Shown here: positions 1 to 11,149 of the stretch, piece by piece
Numbering within the stretch: position 1 is the first letter of the stretch
Layout of the letters: every line of letters begins with the position of its first letter
Source: Saccharum officinarum
Lineage: Eukaryota; Streptophyta; Magnoliopsida; Poales; Poaceae
Direction: 5' to 3'
NCBI GenBank assembly: GCA_020631735.1
Contig: CM036215.1
Span: forward strand, 16,208,346 to 16,272,345
Length of the DNA stretch: 64,000 nucleotides
Notes under the pieces: generated by a model
What the model saw: only the letters and a program-made list of their open reading frames with translations
Databases searched by the model: none
Told to the model about the DNA's origin: nothing
Program-made: the position numbers and the translations under genes

Positions 1-120
1 AGTTCATTTCAAGAATCAGCAGAAAATCACTTCACTCTGAAAAAACCGTTTGGCAGCCAGGAGCGATTCTTTTCGAGAATCCGCTCATCGCTCCCAAACG
101 CACCCGAAGATTGCTTCTTA
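1..120. repeat. Possible terminal part of a small inverted-repeat element
   Basis: The stretch contains a short palindrome (gattcttttcgagaatc, about 65-81) next to a motif ending in cgctcccaaacg, which looks like the end of a small MITE-type element. The other end would lie outside the window, so neither family nor boundary can be confirmed. Confidence 0.25.
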
Positions 121-420
121 TTTGTGTCTTCATCGCATTGATATCAACAAATCTAACTCATACTTTGGCACCTCATAATAATTTGTCTATGAAAACCTAT
201 CTTGTATACTACTGTTGGTCTTAGGTGCATAGGTCGCATACATGATCGATATTGATTTTTTCAATTGAACTTTAACACTGCAAATGAAGAATTCAAAATA
301 GTATATGAAGAAGGTTTATCCTGAAATAGTACGGCAATAATTAATGTAACCTAAAGCCTAGGTCCCATGGTTACACTAAATCTAAGGATAGTCACAGCTG
401 GAAATTCGAATACTCCTATG
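121..420. other. No recognisable gene or element
   Basis: AT-rich sequence without a convincing open frame. Near 345-395 there is a motif (taatgtaacctaaagc) that recurs in degenerate form at 1945-2060, so the CACTA material in between may have landed in one older repeat. Confidence 0.4.
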
Positions 421-775
421 TATGCAAAAACCCACAGAAAAATGTGAATCCTGATAGAAAAATATTTTTCTGACGGTCTACCGACAAAAAATAACACACA
501 GAAATAGAATGACAGAAAAATCGATTTTTTCTGTCGGTTCGCCACCAGAAATAGTTTTCTGATGGTCTTACACGCGTAGAAAAATTACGTTCGCCCAAAT
601 TAAAAATAATTTTTTGTGTGGATATCCACACAGAAAAAAGAATTAAGCGCACAGAAAAAATGTATTTTTGTGTCGGTTTAGGAGAACTCATAGAAAAATT
701 TCTTTCGCCTAGATTAAACATAATGTTTCTGTGTAGCCATCCTCACAGAAAAGGAGTTAAACGCACAGAAAAATA
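421..775. repeat. Subterminal-repeat field of a CACTA-like transposon
   Basis: A short motif, cacagaaaaat or its complement atttttctgtcggt, occurs more than ten times in about 350 bp in both orientations (for example near 432, 455, 511, 525, 651 and 764). Dense, bidirectional, short subterminal repeats next to transposon ends are typical of CACTA (En/Spm) elements, where they bind transposase. I could not find the terminal CACTA inverted repeat of this copy, so it is probably a truncated end. The motif differs from that of the complete element at 933-1918, so it is a different family. Confidence 0.5.
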
Positions 776-932
776 ATTTATTTTAAAACAGTAGCAATAG
801 CATATTAAAATATATATTGTCCATATAGTAATTTTGTGATACATCACAACACAATAAAATAGCATACATATAAAGATGGTGTCCAAATGTTCAGCACATT
901 CATAGGATGCAGGCTATATATATATAGATGAT

Positions 933-1918
933 CACTACTAGAAACATGAACTTCCCCCACGGTTTCAAAAATTTTTTATGGTTATTGAAAAAACCGTCAG
1001 GGTAATTACCATTTTCTTGACACTTACTAGAAAACACACAGGGAAATTAATATTATCTTGACGGTTCCTGAAAAACACACAGGGAAACCAAATAACCATC
1101 AAGAAAATTCTTAATTAACCCGTGAGTGCAAGCAACCGTCAAGGTAATTGTATAAACCGTCAGGGAAATTAACATTATCTTGACTGTTTTGATTTTTTGA
1201 CGGTTATTATATAAACTGTCAGGGTAATTAACATTATCTTAATGATTTACTAATAACACACAAGAAAATTAATTGATACACGGATATTTGGAATCATAAA
1301 ATAATTCTAATAATACCTAAAAAGGTTTGAAAAGTCTAAAAATTTGCATGGTATCATATACTTGCCAAACACATTTTAAACAAATCATTATGGGCGTATA
1401 TACATGTCAAAATTAGTTATTATTGCAATTATTCATTGAATTATCATATAATAAATGTAATAATATCTAGACTTGATTAGGAAAATCTACAAACTTGCAT
1501 GACAACATGATTTTGATGTATAATCATTGCATAAAAATTCCAAATGATTTTAACAAAGTGGTATTGTGCATTGTTCACATATCTAGCACATAGTTAAATG
1601 ACTTAGTGTGAAATGTTTCTATTTGTGAAGAATATATAGAACCACTTTATTAAAAATTCTTGATTTTTTTATGGAATGCTTATGGACCCAAAATATGTTG
1701 TTGCATCAATTTGCAGAATCTTCTGATCTAATTAATCATTATCGCAATTATTCATTGAATTACCATTAATAATGTAATAATATGTTGTTGAATTTTTTAA
1801 TCAATTTTTTTCCGTTGGTTCTAATTTGATCATAGAACGTATCTTAATTTTGCTGATGGTATTTTCTATTTCCCTGGCGGTAAGTGCACCGACAGGGAAT
1901 TTCTACTTTCTAGTAGTG
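933..1918. mobile_element. Complete non-autonomous CACTA (En/Spm-type) transposon
   Basis: The element starts with CACTACTAGAAA (933-944) and ends with its exact reverse complement (1907-1918), a perfect 12-bp terminal inverted repeat. It is flanked by the 3-bp direct repeat GAT (930-932 and 1919-1921), the target-site size expected for CACTA transposases. Just inside both ends are many copies of a subterminal motif of the form ccgtcagggtaatta. At 986 bp, with no long open frame, it encodes no transposase and could move only with help from an autonomous relative. Boundaries are exact by sequence. Confidence 0.9.
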
Positions 1919-1921
1919 GAT

Positions 1922-2723
1922 GTCCAAATGTTCCGGTTAAAGTAAAGTCTAAAGCTAATCCCTAGGTCTAGTGGTTAAAGTAAAATCTAAAGCTAATGTA
2001 ACCTAATCTAAAGTCATCTAAATCTAATATAGCCTAAACTAATATAATTTAAGCTAATGTAATATAAACAAATAGTCCGAGAAAAACTAATGTAATATAA
2101 ACTAGTAGTACCACGAAACCTAATTTATTTTAAAGCTAGTTAAACTAATATAGAGTTAATTACTTATATATATATAATATTAAAGAGTCAAGGAATTTTT
2201 TAGACTATTTTTTTTACTTTCCAAAGTGTCCTCATGCCATTCTTGTCCATATGTAACACGGACTCACGACCATAGAAGTTAGAACAACAGGCATCCGACA
2301 ATAATAAAGAGTTTGATTCTAAGATATTGGGTTCCGTTGCAATGCATGAGCAAACCAAGCAAGAGTTTAGCAGAACTTCGCCTAATACGGTGACTTATGA
2401 AATTAGGTGGGGTTGGGCGTCGCCCTTTGGTCTTGGTGCCTTGCCTAAATACACGCTGGTCAAAACGAACAAATAGTGTGTGCTAAAAGTTAATATCATT
2501 AGAGAGATTATCTTAGAGTTAGTAACCGTCTCATCTGTCGGACGACTTCGGAGCTTTTTGTATGGCCCCACCGTACTATCTGGCAGTTCGGTGGCTTGCA
2601 TTTACTGCCACGTCATCAGGTGGTGGGACATGGACACATGGATCAAGCGCAACGGAGCATTTACTCTTGCCTCCGATGATCCGGCTGTATAAAAAACTGC
2701 AGTCTGAATCGGCTGCTACCCCA
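1922..2723. other. Degenerate short repeats, no gene recognised
   Basis: From about 1945 to 2160 the sequence is a loose repetition of ctaaagctaatgtaacctaa-like units. The rest, to 2723, holds only short open frames (at most about 70 codons) with no motif that I recognise. Confidence 0.4.
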
Positions 2724-4589
2724 TAGGGATGCCAACGGCGGCCCAATCCTGATCCTCAAGGATTTCATCCATTAGGGGATAAAAGATGGGGTGTTTTTTA
2801 ACCCCGCGGTGACATTAACGGCAAAATTTCATCCCCATCCGATGAAGCGGGGAAAGGAACATTCCTCAGTATTCCCATCCCTGTACCCCATCTGGGATCC
2901 GACAACATTGATAGTCATCAGTCCAGTTAAATGAATTAGCCCAACCCAAAGCAATCGTATAGAAGGATTCCTAACCTAGGTCACACACATTCCTCCACAA
3001 GCCAGCTGCCACCGCTGCACAGTCTGAGTGTCAGACTCCTCGACCTTCTTCTTCCGTCCAGCACTCCACTGCTCGCCCCCTCTCCCTCTCTTTCGGCCCT
3101 CCCTCTCCCTCTCTTCTATTCCTTCACACTCTTCCACAGTGGCACTTTCCGCTCGTCTTCTCCTCTCAAGTTCTGCCCTGTTCACTTGAACTACTTATCA
3201 GTCATGGTACTATGTTTTTCTCTCACAACAGAACAACATCAGCTAGCCTATCACCTGTAAAAACAATCAGCCAAACAGCCCGTGATCCCTTAGTCAGTCA
3301 GAAGTCAAAACCTGCAGAGTCGAGTGCCGGAGACGGCAGCACCACAGCAGGAAGAGGCGGCACTTCATCTCCCGACTCCCACTCCTGCTGTGCCAGCCTC
3401 TCCTCCCATCAGTCATCAGCCAACAACGCAATCCACCAGGCCGAAGGAGGTTGCTCTAGCCGTCTAGCGCCTACGGGAGCCTCCATCGACGGCAGCCTTC
3501 AGTGATTTCAGCCATAGTCACAGGGTTTGGGGTCGAAGCCGCGAACCACGTACCAGGTACGCCGACCCAAATCAAGGTACGGGGACGAGATGGGTCGACG
3601 TCCCATTTATGGATGGGTCGCGCCCCCATTGCATCAGGGGTTCAAGAAGGGATGAGTCCCAAATGAAGACGGCGAGATGCAATCGAAGACGATGAGATGC
3701 AGATGAAGAGAGGCTTACAGATGGGGCTTGCAGATGTCGCCACTCGCCCTCATCGCAGCTGGCCCGGTCGTGGCATCGCCGGCATCTCCGTCGACGGTCA
3801 GACTCAGGACAGACCGAATCAGGGGCACTCAGGTGCGGATCCACTAGTATGGCAAGGCCTAGCGGCTGCCAGACCTTTCCTCCGACGAGATCCCTTCTCG
3901 CCAGCCGTACTGCTTCTTGCGGCTGGGCATCCTCGGCTTCTATTTTTTTCCGCAAGGGACGACGGATGGACGGAGGTAGATGAAGACTCGACCTCGACTC
4001 GACGACTCTGCTGCACAATAAGACCTGGACCATGTTTGGGACTATTGGGCCTGAAAGGATTATGAAGCGATTTCAAGCTGGACCACGTTTGGGCCTATTG
4101 TTTCCTAATGTACAGTCTCAGAAAAGCAAAAGAAAATCGGTTAAAAAAATTATGTGGTTAGTTTCCTAAAGCATTCAGTCTCCAAATAATTTGCAAAACC
4201 GAGAGATCGAAAACAGAACCTTGTGTCCCGAATCAACAAGTCAACCACTACAATACATACAAGACTCCATGCTTCGTACCGGGGTCATCGACCCATAGGC
4301 TTCGGGTTCATGTACCAAATATTTAGTTCTCGTACCGCAGGGGTATACCCCCTTCGTACCACATTTTTTTTCGAGTGTCGACCCACGTCCCTCGACCCCG
4401 TCCCTCGACCCCATCGACCTAGAATTCTTGTGACTATGATTTCAGCAACAGGGACCCTGTCTGAGCTATGATCCCCCTTTGGGGATGGGGATAAACTGTC
4501 CCTATGAGCGGGGATGGGGATGGGGAACGGGGAGTTTTTTCGGCAACGGGGAGCAAAACGTTGTCTAAACCTGCCCCGTTGCCATCCCA
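2724..4589. mobile_element. hAT-like non-autonomous transposon, boundaries approximate
   Basis: The left end reads tagggatgccaacgg and the right end, reverse-complemented, tgggatggcaacgg, resembling the TAGGGATG-type inverted ends of hAT elements. Both subterminal regions carry repeats of ggggatgggga and its complement (2800-2890 and 4475-4560), another hAT habit. The flanks give only an imperfect 8-bp duplication (accccata against acccaatg, 6 of 8, with end choice shifted by two bases), so the exact limits are uncertain. The interior (about 2990-4060) is GC-rich with overlapping open frames in several frames and no hAT dimerisation motif. It may hold captured host sequence, but I recognise none. 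Confidence 0.45.
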
Positions 4590-4879
4590 CCCAATGGCCA
4601 ATACCACCAACTGACAGGACGGTTTTCAAATAACACTCTGTGAAACTGCAGCATATGTCTAGATTTGAAAATGTTTGCTGATAAAATATATTTTTTTGCA
4701 AAAAAAGAAATAAAAACAAAAAAATCTCCTTGGCAGGCTCCGAAAATTTACAGAGGTCTTGTGCTGACTTGACTTTGTGTCTGTGATCATTGTCCCTAGT
4801 CCCTACCATCTGAAATTGAATCACGGTGCCCTGGCAACGATTTCCTCAAGATCCCCAAAAGCTTTTATTGCTATATATA

Positions 4880-5020
4880 CTCTCTCCGTTCTAAATTAGT
4901 TTTAGTTTTTTTAGATATATTTCTTTTATTATGTATCTAGATATAGTATATATCTAAGTGCATAACAAAAACAATGTATCTCAAAAAGTCAAAAAATCTT
5001 ATAATTTGAAATGGAGGGAC
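4880..5020. mobile_element. Stowaway-like MITE
   Basis: A 141-bp element with ends ctctctccgttctaaatta and, reverse-complemented, gtccctccatttcaaatta, flanked by TA on both sides (4878-4879 and 5021-5022). The ctccctccgt-type terminus and TA duplication are diagnostic of Stowaway MITEs mobilised by mariner-like transposases. No coding capacity. Confidence 0.75.
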
Positions 5021-5407
5021 TATGTTTGGGAAAATATACAATGCAAACTAACCTTCAATGCAATTGTAAAAAGTCCGTTAAAATACATACTCATAAGTTT
5101 TTGAAATTTTTGAAATTGTGCACATCCTAATCTATCTATAAATATACATTGTCGTAAAAGGTGAGATGCATTTTTTTAAAAGTTCGTAGATAAATAACAA
5201 AACTAGGATCCATTTAAGTTCCATGACATGAAGTTGGGATCCTTCATCAGTCTGTTTTATGTATTGTGCAGGTGAGGATGTGGGTGTTTCTGGGGCAAGG
5301 GATTTTTCCAGCAAGCCAACAACTATCTCACACACTCCTATACTGAGTTGGCAAAAGCATAGATAATAAGTAAATCAATATTTTTTATAAAGAAAGTTAA
5401 GTATTTA

Positions 5408-5643
5408 TTCCCTCAGTTTGAAATTATAGTTTACTTTAGTTTTGTTCTTTAATAATATTTATAGAGAAATAGTTTAATATAGCACCTACGATAAATAAAT
5501 ATACATTCAAGGTATATTTCAAGGAGAATTTAATGAAACTAATGTGATATTATAGATGTCGATGATAATGTAAAATTGACCAACGTGAGAAAACCTTGGC
5601 TTAAAACAAAACTATTGTGAACAATAATTTGAAACACAGGGAA
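5408..5643. mobile_element. Older Stowaway-like MITE
   Basis: Long, imperfect inverted ends: ttccctcagtttgaaatta at the left and, reverse-complemented, ttccctgtgtttcaaatta at the right. The size is about 236 bp. A TA precedes the left end but the right flank has lost it, suggesting an old, decayed copy. Confidence 0.55.
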
Positions 5644-6117
5644 TTCTAATTAGCTTCAAACATATTGGAGAAGAAAACAAGAAGCATATATCTGCCAACA
5701 TAAAAGACTTACATCTCTATGAACTGGAATTTAGCTCTACGAGGACCAACTAGATCATAAGAGTTCACGATTCAATTAAATCAGATTTACCAATGAATGC
5801 GTTTACAATCATAATTCAGAGCCAGAATAGGAACAATGAACTAAGGCCTGTGAATTCTGACGCTTCAATTAACGATGGCCAAAAGGCCTGTTTGGTTGGG
5901 CTTGGGCTGGCCATAAAGCTTGTTTCATCATCTTGTATTGTGGGCTTAGAATTGCAGCCACTCATGAGGGGAACTTTGACGTAACAGCAAGGGGGCTGAC
6001 TTGGTCACTGATCTGCAGGCCACAGCACTAGAGCCCAAATGTCAATAAGACAATAGCCACTTATTAATCCACAATCTTCATCATCGTCGGATTGAGAGGC
6101 CCCATCCTAAGGTATTA

Positions 6118-6208
6118 CTCCCTCTATTCCTAGATGCATTGTTTTATCTATGCATCTAGAGTTTATACCTGAAAAGTCAAAATGTATTATAATTTGGAAA
6201 GGAGTGAG
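6118..6208. mobile_element. Short Stowaway-like MITE
   Basis: A 91-bp element starting ctccctctattcctagatg and ending ttggaaaggagtgag, flanked by TA on both sides (6116-6117 and 6209-6210). Same terminus type as the element at 4880 but shorter, so probably an internally deleted member of a related family. Confidence 0.65.
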
Positions 6209-6210
6209 TA

Positions 6211-7229
6211 CTATAACCAAGTTCGTTTAATAAACCATAGAAACTGCTTTCCTATCGAAGGGGAGGGATTGTACGACTTCGTAGGCATGTCTGGTGATTA
6301 AAAACCTAGTGTTTGTAAGAGGTTTTCATATCCATCAAAGGCAATTATAACAGATAAGGCACTGCATAAATTATCTACGAGCAATATAAATAGCATCCGA
6401 TATAGGTGATCATATATAATACACGATACATATATAATGAAAAAACTGTTGTGTATAAAAGATTTCTCTCATGCTCTTAGACCGTCTATTAATTACTAGC
6501 TAGACGATATCTTTATTGTGCTCCTATTTCTTTCTCTTCCACAACAGATAAAATCATATGTGGCACCTCTTCTATATGGTTGATGTCACCTCACTGTACA
6601 CGCTCTCATGACAGGCAACATGATGTGGGAGAAGCAAGCAACACTGAGGCCGAACCAGAGTCATAGTCATCAATTTCTCAAGGCGATTAGGTTGTGAAAA
6701 AGAAATTGGAAAACATGGTATGCCTCTTCAGAAAGATTTTTTTACTAATGCCGACAAGATGCTTCCCCACGTTTTCGGAACAGGATATAGAACGTCAACT
6801 GGAAACTGAGAAGCTTGAACCTAAGGACCTAGTGGTACTAAAGAATTCATCAGGGTAAGGCATTCTACTCGTGCTATCTATGATAACACCTGATTGAATC
6901 AAGGGGTCTGAATATGTGTGAAGTGAAGGTGGCATACCAATGTTGGCAAGCATGAGCTGTACCACGGAGTAATTTGGGTCCACTTGTAAGTTGTTTAGCC
7001 TTGACTTATTGTTGATGTTGGAAGCACCGTCACACAAGCATGTCCTCGTGCACCCACAGAGGACTCCTTGCAGTACCCCTGCGAGAATCGACCTAAATGG
7101 TCTAAATGGTTTCAGTAACTGGCTAGGACGGTTGTAATGGATCGGATCGTCCATAGGTTCATAGAATGCTCGCCCGAAAAGGAACCTGACTGAACCGATC
7201 AGCTCTTTGATTGTTGAAAGTTCGGTCAT
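6211..7229. other. Unassigned sequence with one uncharacterised minus-strand open frame
   Basis: The only sizeable open frame runs on the minus strand from 7229 to 6795 (144 codons). Its product has a Cys-containing patch (LCGCTRTCLCDG) but matches no domain that I recognise, and there is no clear promoter or codon evidence. I treat it as an open frame, not a gene. The remainder is AT-rich and featureless. Confidence 0.3.
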
Positions 7230-7657
7230 CTAAAAACAGAGACCGATCGGTCAAAACAGAGCAAGTTTAGTCTTAGTTAGTTCAGTTTGGTCTCGGTCAT
7301 GACCGAGCTGGCCAAACCAGACAAAACAACCACTAAATAGCATAATTTATAGTAAATTTTGGCAACATTTTTTTCCTATTTCAAGGTAAAAATGACAATA
7401 CAATAAATAGATTACACAGAGTGATATGACTGATAGTTGATATAAACCTACTAGAATGAATATTACATCATTAATAATAGTATGAAGTACACATTATGTC
7501 AAGTCCAAATGTTCGGTTAGTTTGGTTACCCGAGGCATATAACCGAACTAACAATAAAAAATTTGGTAGTATAAACATGAGACCGGACTAGTGACTGAAA
7601 TCAGTCTTGATCTCAATTAGTTTGGTTCGGTCTTCGAACAATTATGTCCAGCCCTAC
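7230..7657. repeat. Possible hAT-like remnant with repeated cggtc motifs
   Basis: Motifs related to ggttcggtctcggtc recur in both orientations. The right limit, read on the minus strand, is tagggctggacataattg, which resembles a hAT terminus. No matching left terminus or 8-bp duplication was found, so it may be a truncated element. Confidence 0.3.
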
Positions 7658-8270
7658 ATGCCAGTGTACCCTAGGCTTGGTAGAACAGCTAGTGTGCCTT
7701 CTCACACCATGGAGAAGAGAGAAGAATAGCATATGGGGTTGGAAAAGTTGGGTTTAGGGGATAAAAAGGATAAAAAAACAAAAGGTAAAAGATAGATTGA
7801 TTTAGTGCGATTCCTTGTCCTTAATAAGCCATGGCCCCCTTTATATTTGTAGCATGGGGTAGTCTTATCCCATTGGAAGTCGAAACTCTTACAAAATGCG
7901 TACAAAAATACAGTTCTGGCTCGGCTTTGGGGTGTCAAAACTTGCACGATAGGTTTTCAAAAGAGGCTAATAATGCATGTGCATTAGACCTAGTGACGTG
8001 GTAGGAAAAGCTTTACAAAATGTTTTGAAAAATTCTAGCGCATGTGCTTGAAGTGTTGGAACACTTGGTGAGAGTTGGGGCATCTGAACAAGTTTTGAGA
8101 AAGGGGTTCGGTGGGCTGTTGGTGCCTCACCGGTTGATCCGGTGGCCCAAAGCTTGTGGGCACTAGAGTAAAGGCCGTTAGTATAAACAGTGGGATCTCG
8201 CGCTGTTTGGGTCAGGCTGAATAGCCCTGAGGTCTGACCGCCAGCCTATTATGGCGGGACACACTAGCAG
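7658..8270. other. No recognisable gene
   Basis: Contains only short open frames without recognisable domains. The sequence around 8085-8265 is less AT-rich than its surroundings but gave no match that I can name. Confidence 0.35.
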
Positions 8271-8770
8271 TCAGTTCTTAGTGCTGCATGTTATGACAAA
8301 GAACTGCTGCAATTATGACAAACTTCACACTACACCAACGGTTTTATAGGAAAAGAGATTGTACATCTCATTATTGTTTATGTGCCACTTGAGCTATTAG
8401 TTCAGTTCTTAGAACCACAGATTATGCAAAACATCATACCACGCCCACTGTTTTGTAATAAAATTGCATGTACTTCTTATTATTATATTGTTTCTCTTAA
8501 TTTCTAGCTGGCAGTTCTTACCGCCATATAGATTATGCAAAACATCATACCGCGTTTCGTAGGAAAAGTGCATGCACTTCTTATTATTATAATGTTTCTC
8601 TTAATTTCTAGCTGGCATTTCAGTTCTTACCACCACAGATTATGCAAAACATCGTACTGAGCCCGCTGTTTTGTAGGAAAAGTGCATGCACTTCTTATTA
8701 TTATATTGTTTCTCTTAATTTTTAGCTGGCATTTCAATTCTTACCACCACATATTATGCAAAACGCCTAT
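8271..8770. repeat. Degenerate tandem repeat, period about 110 bp
   Basis: Four to five head-to-tail units, starting near 8271, 8402, 8510, 8618 and 8732. Each has the order cagttcttaccaccaca, gattatgcaaaacatc, a tttgtaggaaaagtgcatg box and cttcttattattatattg, ending in ctagctggcattt. The second to fourth units are the best conserved. The array lies directly upstream of the first recognisable PLATZ exon, so it occupies the old promoter or first intron of that gene. Confidence 0.8.
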
Positions 8771-8911
8771 TTGTGCTAGCAAATTTACAGCAAAAGTCAT
8801 GTACTTCTCACTATTCTTTTCCTATAAGTACAACCACTGCTTTCACTTAGAGGCCCCAAAATTAGCACAAAGAACATATTAGACTACTGATTTTACAATG
8901 AAAACGAGACC

Positions 8912-9481
8912 GTGCCTTCATGGCTAGAGCTGCTGCTTGCAACTCAATTCTTTATGACTTGTGCAAACCATCTTCTTGCTAGTCGCAATGAGTGTAACCT
9001 ATTTTGCACCCAGTGTGAGGCTACACCAGCTGCTTTCTTCAACTATTATCGTTCAAGCGATCATTCCACTCATCGTGTAATCCAGGTAAGAAATGTGTAG
9101 TTGTGTAGTCAATGGAAAGGTAAAACATTTCACATATCATACATGTCATACAATTCAAAACTTTATGATTTGGATGTTTTCTTATTGCTTCTTATGTCAC
9201 CTCACAATTAAGAAATGTTATAAAACTTTACATAAAATGTGTTCTAGATTTGGGTGTATAAAAATATATTTCATTCATAGGCCACGAGTCCTTTGAGCGG
9301 GCACACATATGATTTATGAAAGGATGGTAGTATTTAAATTTCAAATAATTGGATGTTTCATATAAGGTGATCATCCTACCATGATGTTGTGAGGGTTTCA
9401 GAGATTGAGGACATCCTTGATATTCGCGATGTGCAAACTTATGTTATCAGTAGTGCAAGGGTCGTATTCTTGAATGAGCGC
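8912..9481 (+). pseudogene. PLATZ transcription factor pseudogene, 5' part
   Basis: PLATZ proteins are plant zinc-dependent, AT-rich-DNA-binding transcriptional repressors. The exon at 8912-9085 encodes PSWLELLLATQFF, then CANH and NECNLFCTQC, and ends HSTHRVIQ before a GTAAG donor at 9086. The next exon (from about 9362) encodes SSYHDVVRV and [17 protein letters not shown], both characteristic of the family. Signs of decay: the base triplet before that exon is cat where an acceptor cag is expected, its third codon is TGA where the family has Arg, and the conserved cysteine pair before the final histidines is gone (FFNYYRSS). The reading is cut at 9481 by an LTR retrotransposon and resumes at 14861. 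No first exon or promoter could be recognised upstream. Intron positions show it is not a processed copy. Confidence 0.85.
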
Positions 9482-10544
9482 TGTCGGGTACCAACAAAAC
9501 GGGGTACCCCATTTCACCGCAAAACCATCCACCAAGGCAAATATTACGGCCCACAGCCCATTGCAGCTGGCCTAGGCCTTACTCTACTCAAAACCAGAGT
9601 CAGAGGACAAGCGCCCGAGCCCCCCAGCGCTCCTTCGCTTCGTCCGACCTCCCTCCGTCTCACCCGACCCCTGTGACGTCATCCAGGCGTCCGATCCCTG
9701 TGACATCATCGAGGCGCTCGACCCCTTTGCACAGCTACTGCTTCGCTCAACCCCTCCACTGTAACACGCTGTCGCAGGTACGCACGGGCCCCTACCTTTT
9801 CCTACTGAGGAACAGGAGCTCGCCGCGTCACGTAGGATCACTTGGAAACTTGTAACGCCTGATTCATGATCCGGTCAAGGCTTCGATGGATCTTCCTCAC
9901 CCCCCACGGCAGTAACAGGGAGAAGCTATACTACGCCGCACCCTACCATGTCCGCCTCAATGGGGCTAGGAGCAACGAACGTCCAGGCCCCCTACCTTTT
10001 TGTTGGCACAACTTCAGGACCATGAAATCTTCTTCATCATGACACCGTGTCAGGGTATGGCTTCACCGCGTCATCTATAGCTATAGCACGCCGACACCAC
10101 GATAACGACTATGCGAGCACACGAACAGAAAGGAAAGCTAGCAATAGGGAGTACCTTAGGGCCTTTTCTTTCTATTTTTGTACATCCAGATACTGTAACC
10201 CGATCCCTCCCTTTGCATAATATAAAAGGGGAGGGAGGGACCCTCAACGGAGGGGAGAGACGAGAAAAAAACAACGCCTAGCTGTGGCAATGTACTAAGC
10301 ATACACTCAAACGCACCCACTCACAGAGACTTGGGAGACATCCCTCTCTCGACCAGCTTGTAACCCCCTACTGCAAGCACCTTGGTGCAGGGCAACACGA
10401 GCAATAGCGAGCACTAGACGTAGGGACGTTCGGCCCAAACCAGTATACATCTTGTGTTCGTCTTGCACAGTCATCGGAGGCTCTGACGTGCAGCATCGTT
10501 CACTTGTCCCGTTCTAGGCACCCCTCGGTTCTAGAACACCGACA
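9482..10544 (+). repeat. 5' LTR of the element in the PLATZ gene
   Basis: 1063 bp, from TGTCGGGTACC to ctagaacaccgaca. A TATA box (tataaaa, 10221-10227) places the transcription start near 10255, so U3 is about 770 bp. Confidence 0.9.
10221..10227 (+). promoter_or_regulatory. LTR TATA box
   Basis: TATAAAA followed by a purine-rich stretch. The same box is present in the 3' LTR at 14525-14531. This is the expected core promoter of the retrotransposon transcript. Confidence 0.6.
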
Positions 10545-10566
10545 ATTGGCGCGCTAGGTAGGGGAC
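10545..10566 (+). other. Primer-binding site region
   Basis: The bases immediately after the 5' LTR (attggcgcgctaggtaggg) are in the position of the minus-strand primer-binding site. I did not assign the tRNA. Confidence 0.55.
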
Positions 10567-10576
10567 TCTGTGCATC

Positions 10577-11149
10577 ATGTTCTACTCCATCAAGTCCTCA
10601 ATGGCCAGAAACGACATCGACTTTGCTCTGGGATCCCACATCTGGTTCGGGAGCCTTGAGTTTGTCGTCGTCGGGGAAGGCTACGACCTCGACCTCCTTC
10701 CATCGACCGATGACACCGCCAGCTTCTCCGAGCCGGCAGCCAACCTATGACTCTGCTCCGATGAGTTGAAGGGCACATGGCCTGACAAGTTCAGCTACCC
10801 TAGCATACCACGAGTTGGCCAGCCCTATCACGACAAAAAGGTTCGTAAATCGTCAACAAACATCTATCATCTCAATCTGGAGGTAGGAGAAGTACCGGAG
10901 GATCCACCCCAACAACTCATGCGCTCCATTGCCGACGTCCTAGCGTCGGTCGAGACAAGCTCCAACTCCAACTTCCTTGACTCCGACAATGACAATGACA
11001 ACAACAACGACAACGAAGGCGGCACCAGCTTCACCAGGTTTCGAAAGATGCAACACTTTTTGCGCATCAGCGACTACCTCCTCGACGACGAGCCAGGCAA
11101 GGACGACTTTGTCGATCGCTTCGACGGCTACGAGCTTTCATGGCCATAA
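10577..11149 (+). pseudogene. Degenerate sense open frame behind the primer site (gag-position)
   Basis: An ATG at 10577, about 30 bp after the LTR, opens a frame of 191 codons to 11149 with one in-frame TGA at 10748-10750. The product has no zinc knuckle or protease motif. It is acidic, with an Asp/Asn-rich run around 10976-11020 encoded by a gacaatgac-type microsatellite. Its position is that of gag in an LTR element, so I read it as the remains of a gag-like or replacement frame; the function is unknown. Confidence 0.4.

Noticed and set aside
3572..4076. Open frames of 85-153 codons inside the hAT-like element
   Set aside because: Overlapping in three frames in GC-rich sequence, no recognisable domain or start context.
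6795..7229. 144-codon minus-strand frame as a gene
   Set aside because: No recognisable domain, no promoter or splice evidence, set among transposon debris; kept only as an unassigned open frame.
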